A stretch of 25,762 nt of DNA from JAISGQ01 sp964500965 (GTDB lineage: Bacteria > Bacillota > Clostridia > Oscillospirales > Acutalibacteraceae). The notes below the pieces were generated by a model. The model made no database searches. It was not told where the DNA came from and saw nothing but the letters and a program-made list of their open reading frames with translations. The DNA lies in NCBI GenBank assembly GCA_964500965.1, contig CAZCQZ010000030.1, positions 1-25,762 on the forward strand, written 5' to 3'. The position numbers were made by a program, and so were the translations under genes. This document shows, in pieces, positions 23,783 to 25,762 of this stretch (position 1 is its first letter; every line of letters starts with the position of its first letter).

Positions 23783-25134
23783 TATTCCTCTCCGCCGAAA
23801 AGCCTTGCCATTGAGCCTAAATCATCAAGGTCGCCGGTCATGGCTTCAAGCTTCAGAAGTGAATCTTCGATGCCCACATTGTAAAGCTCCTCCAGAATGC
23901 CGCCGTTTAAATCGACCTCTTTTTCGGAGCCGTCGGACATCTTGCGAAGCTTGACAATACCGCTTTCAAGCTCGGATTCTCCCAGAATCACAACGTACTG
24001 CGCACCGATTTTATCGGCGTACTTCATCTGCGCTTTCAGGGAACGTGCGGAAAGGTCGGTTTCAACGGAAAAGCCCTCGGCACGTATGGCGTTGGCAATA
24101 GCCGCTCCGCGAAGCACCGCCTTATCACCGAGCGGCGCGATGTACAGCAGGGTTTTTTCCTCATCGGGGAACGGAGTATTCTGCGCCTCCATAATAAGCA
24201 TAATGCGTTCAAGACCCATGGCAAAGCCGATAGAGGGCAGCTTAGGACCGCCTACAGCCTCGGAAAGTCCGTCGTAACGACCGCCGCCGCAGCAGGTGGA
24301 CTGAGAGCCTAAGCTGTCGGACACAAATTCAAATACGGTACGGGTGTAATAATCCAGTCCGCGCACTATTCTCGGATTTATTACAAAATCAATGCCCATT
24401 TCCCTCAGAATATCCTGCACGGTCTTAAAGTGAGATGCGCAGTCCTCACAGAGGTAATCGGTAATAAAGGGCGCATCGGCGGCAATGCCCTTGCAAACAG
24501 GGCTTTTGCAGTCGAGAATACGCATGGGATTCTTTTCAAGTCTGCCGCGACAGGTTTCGCAAAGCTCATCGCTTTTTGCTTCAAAGTAGGCTTTCAGCGC
24601 GGCGTGATAGCTTTTGCGGCATTCGGGACAACCGATTGAGTTAAGCTCAAGGCTCACGCCCTCAATGCCGAGAGCGTTGATAATATCGTTAGCCATGCTT
24701 ATCATGTCGGCATCTGCGGCAGGAGAGGGAGTACCCAGCAGCTCTGCGCCGAACTGGAAAAATTCACGGTATCTGCCTGCCTGAGGACGTTCCGCACGGT
24801 AGCACGGTTCAATATAGCATGCCTTAACAGGCAACGTGTCACCGGTTAAGCCGTGTTCGATAGCACAGCGCATAACGCCTGCGGTCATTTCAGGTCGCAG
24901 TGTCAGGGAACGACCGCCACGGTCGTTAAAGGTGTACATTTCTTTCTGAACAACGTCCGTAGTTTCTCCTACGCCGCGTGAAAAAAGCTCGGTATACTCC
25001 ACCGCCGGAGTGCGGATAGCCTTAAAGCCGTGCAACTTCGCTATTTCCATGCAGGTCTTTTTTATGTGCTCCCACTTGTAGGCGTTAGAGGGGAGCATAT
25101 CGTTCATGCCGCTGAGAGCCTTGATTTTTGCCAT
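23782..25134 (-). CDS. hisS: histidyl-tRNA synthetase
   Basis: This 450-residue class II aminoacyl-tRNA synthetase charges tRNA-His. Visible motifs are LRPEMTAGVMR near 80, RAERPQAGRYREFFQFGAE near 113 (motif 2), the histidine-binding LDYYTRT near 260, GGGRYDGL near 283 and FAMGLERI near 307 (motif 3), followed by the anticodon-binding domain (about 330-430). A Cys-rich insertion (SIGCPECR, LCETC, LDCKSPVCK, LCEDC; eight Cys) lies at about 166-235, as in many Firmicutes enzymes. ATG 25134 behind AGAAAGG is chosen over an upstream frame from 25305 that reads through intergenic repeats. No T-box leader was found. Confidence 0.97.
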   Translation of the reverse strand: MAKIKALSGMNDMLPSNAYKWEHIKKTCMEIAKLHGFKAIRTPAVEYTELFSRGVGETTDVVQKEMYTFNDRGGRSLTLRPEMTAGVMRCAIEHGLTGDTLPVKACYIEPCYRAERPQAGRYREFFQFGAELLGTPSPAADADMISMANDIINALGIEGVSLELNSIGCPECRKSYHAALKAYFEAKSDELCETCRGRLEKNPMRILDCKSPVCKGIAADAPFITDYLCEDCASHFKTVQDILREMGIDFVINPRIVRGLDYYTRTVFEFVSDSLGSQSTCCGGGRYDGLSEAVGGPKLPSIGFAMGLERIMLIMEAQNTPFPDEEKTLLYIAPLGDKAVLRGAAIANAIRAEGFSVETDLSARSLKAQMKYADKIGAQYVVILGESELESGIVKLRKMSDGSEKEVDLNGGILEELYNVGIEDSLLKLEAMTGDLDDLGSMARLFGGEE

Positions 25135-25198
25135 TTTATTACTACCTTTCTGTTTGAACGTATTTATCGGATTGTTAAATCGGAATTTATTGTTAAAT

Positions 25199-25235
25199 AC
25201 CACAACGGGACGCCGAGGACGTCGTCCCCTACGGT
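25199..25235. repeat. palindromic repeat upstream of hisS
   Basis: GGGACG (25207-25212) is inverted as CGTCCC (25223-25228) within an ACGGGACGCCGAGGACGTCG block. It looks like a dispersed intergenic repeat that lies in the hisS leader and could fold in its mRNA. Confidence 0.45.
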
Positions 25236-25342
25236 TGATAATTTTAGAGCGGTTGAAAATTACCGACAACCGCACAAGCGACGCACCCTGTAAAGGGTAT
25301 TCCAAAAGGGAATTGAGTTAAGTTGGTTTGAGGGATGAGGTA

Positions 25343-25514
25343 ATACCTGCCGTTGATATTCGGTAATTTGGAGAATAAGCCTTACCACGGCAGGTATGGC
25401 AACCCTTTTGGTCATTGAAAGGGGAGATTCTAAAGAGGGGGAAGAATTGAAACTTCCCCCTCTTTAGTGCATTTCTTTGGGTACCGTTTCTTTGTGCAAG
25501 CAAAGAAATGGTAC
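25343..25514. repeat. cluster of three long inverted repeats
   Basis: Three hairpins follow one another in a gene-free stretch. ATACCTGCCGT (25343-25353) is inverted at 25387-25397, with an inner GGTAA/TTACC. TAAAGAGGGGGAAG (25431-25444) is inverted perfectly at 25453-25466. GTACCGTTTCTTTG (25481-25494) is inverted at 25501-25514 with one G-T wobble and a six-base loop. No frame in this stretch looks coding. The hairpins resemble mobile palindromic repeats rather than gene terminators, since no T run follows. Confidence 0.6.
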
Positions 25515-25582
25515 ATTAGCGTTGAAAAGGGTAAGAATTTCAATATGCTTTGAAGCTTGTTGGTAAAAAGACAATCCCCCTT

Positions 25583-25707
25583 GAAGATTGCGAATAAATC
25601 ACGCAATCTTCTTTCCCCCTTTACACAAGGGGGACTTAGGTTTATTGAAAAAGTTCACTCTATTGCACAAGGGGGACTTGGGTTTGTTGAAAAAATTTAC
25701 TCTATTG
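25583..25707. repeat. inverted repeat plus two-copy 42-bp tandem repeat
   Basis: GAAGATTGCG (25583-25592) is inverted as CGCAATCTTC (25602-25611). Two tandem 42-bp units, 25624-25665 and 25666-25707, each begin CACAAGGGGGACTT and end ACTCTATTG with a few mismatches. The same CACAAGGGGGACTTGGG core occurs at 23134-23150. I see no gene from 25515 to the end of the window. Confidence 0.6.
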
Positions 25708-25762
25708 TATGGAATTGTCAAGAAAAGTGCAGTCGAAAATCCCCTAAATAATGATAAGCAAC

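Noticed and set aside
25135..25305. N-terminal extension of hisS
   Set aside because: The added residues come from a dispersed palindromic repeat and are Arg-rich. MAKIKALSGMND at 25134 is a typical enzyme start behind AGAAAGG.
25135..25330. T-box riboswitch upstream of hisS
   Set aside because: No match to the AGGGTGGNACCGCG T-box sequence or to an antiterminator/terminator pair was found on the minus strand.
22967..25707. CRISPR array
   Set aside because: The tandem repeats have only two copies each (20 and 42 bp) with no unique spacers of constant length, and no cas genes are present.

Overview
The window looks like a chromosomal segment of a low-to-moderate GC Firmicute of the class Clostridia, probably a gut Oscillospiraceae/Ruminococcaceae-type organism. 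The grounds are strong AGGAGG-type ribosome binding sites, sigma-A promoters, the Firmicutes form (T7SSb) of the type VII secretion ATPase, kinases with DFGAAR...GYAPIEQY activation segments, and short palindromic intergenic repeats of a kind I associate with these genomes. No rRNA, tRNA or CRISPR array was seen, and the species cannot be named.

The main feature is a type VII secretion (ESX/WXG100) locus on the minus strand, about 0.5-20.4 kb, read from high to low coordinates. It starts at a consensus sigma-A promoter (20569-20597). The core order is FHA protein (19302-20384), PP2C phosphatase (18497-19267), FHA-EssC ATPase (13895-18460), YukD/EsaB ubiquitin-like protein (13651-13902), two WXG100 proteins (13232-13534, 12902-13204), a second PP2C (12088-12822), a Ser/Thr kinase with a solute-binding-protein-like ectodomain (9930-12065), and a very large Ser/Thr kinase with five PASTA repeats plus Ig-like domains (5955-9893). 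No recognisable EsaA, EssA or EssB is present. The core instead holds a phospho-signalling set of two kinases, two phosphatases and two FHA domains.

A strong hairpin (5909-5936) separates the core from a visibly AT-richer effector cassette (0.5-5.8 kb) on the same strand. The cassette has WXG100 or WXG100-like helical proteins (5460-5765, 4981-5268, 4670-4966, 2381-2680, 808-1005, 497-805) interleaved with three putative secreted hydrolases: a CHAP amidohydrolase/peptidase, a C39-like cysteine peptidase and a DUF2974 (Mbeah-like) alpha/beta hydrolase. The three unrelated catalytic domains share a helical module of about 80 residues, N-terminal in the two cysteine enzymes and C-terminal in the lipase. 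It ends in a Y/F-x-x-x-E motif like the type VII export signal, and this is the most interesting observation here. The cassette ends at a rho-independent terminator beside a decayed ISL3-type transposase fragment.

Divergent from the core are an XRE repressor-like regulator (20654-20962), whose promoter overlaps that of the secretion operon, and a four-helix membrane protein with a C-terminal zinc ribbon (21106-21867). The right end (22.0-25.8 kb) is ordinary chromosome: an RDD membrane protein with a small lipoprotein, a small acidic protein, a probably broken lipoprotein translationally coupled to hisS, hisS itself, and two intergenic areas full of palindromic repeats.
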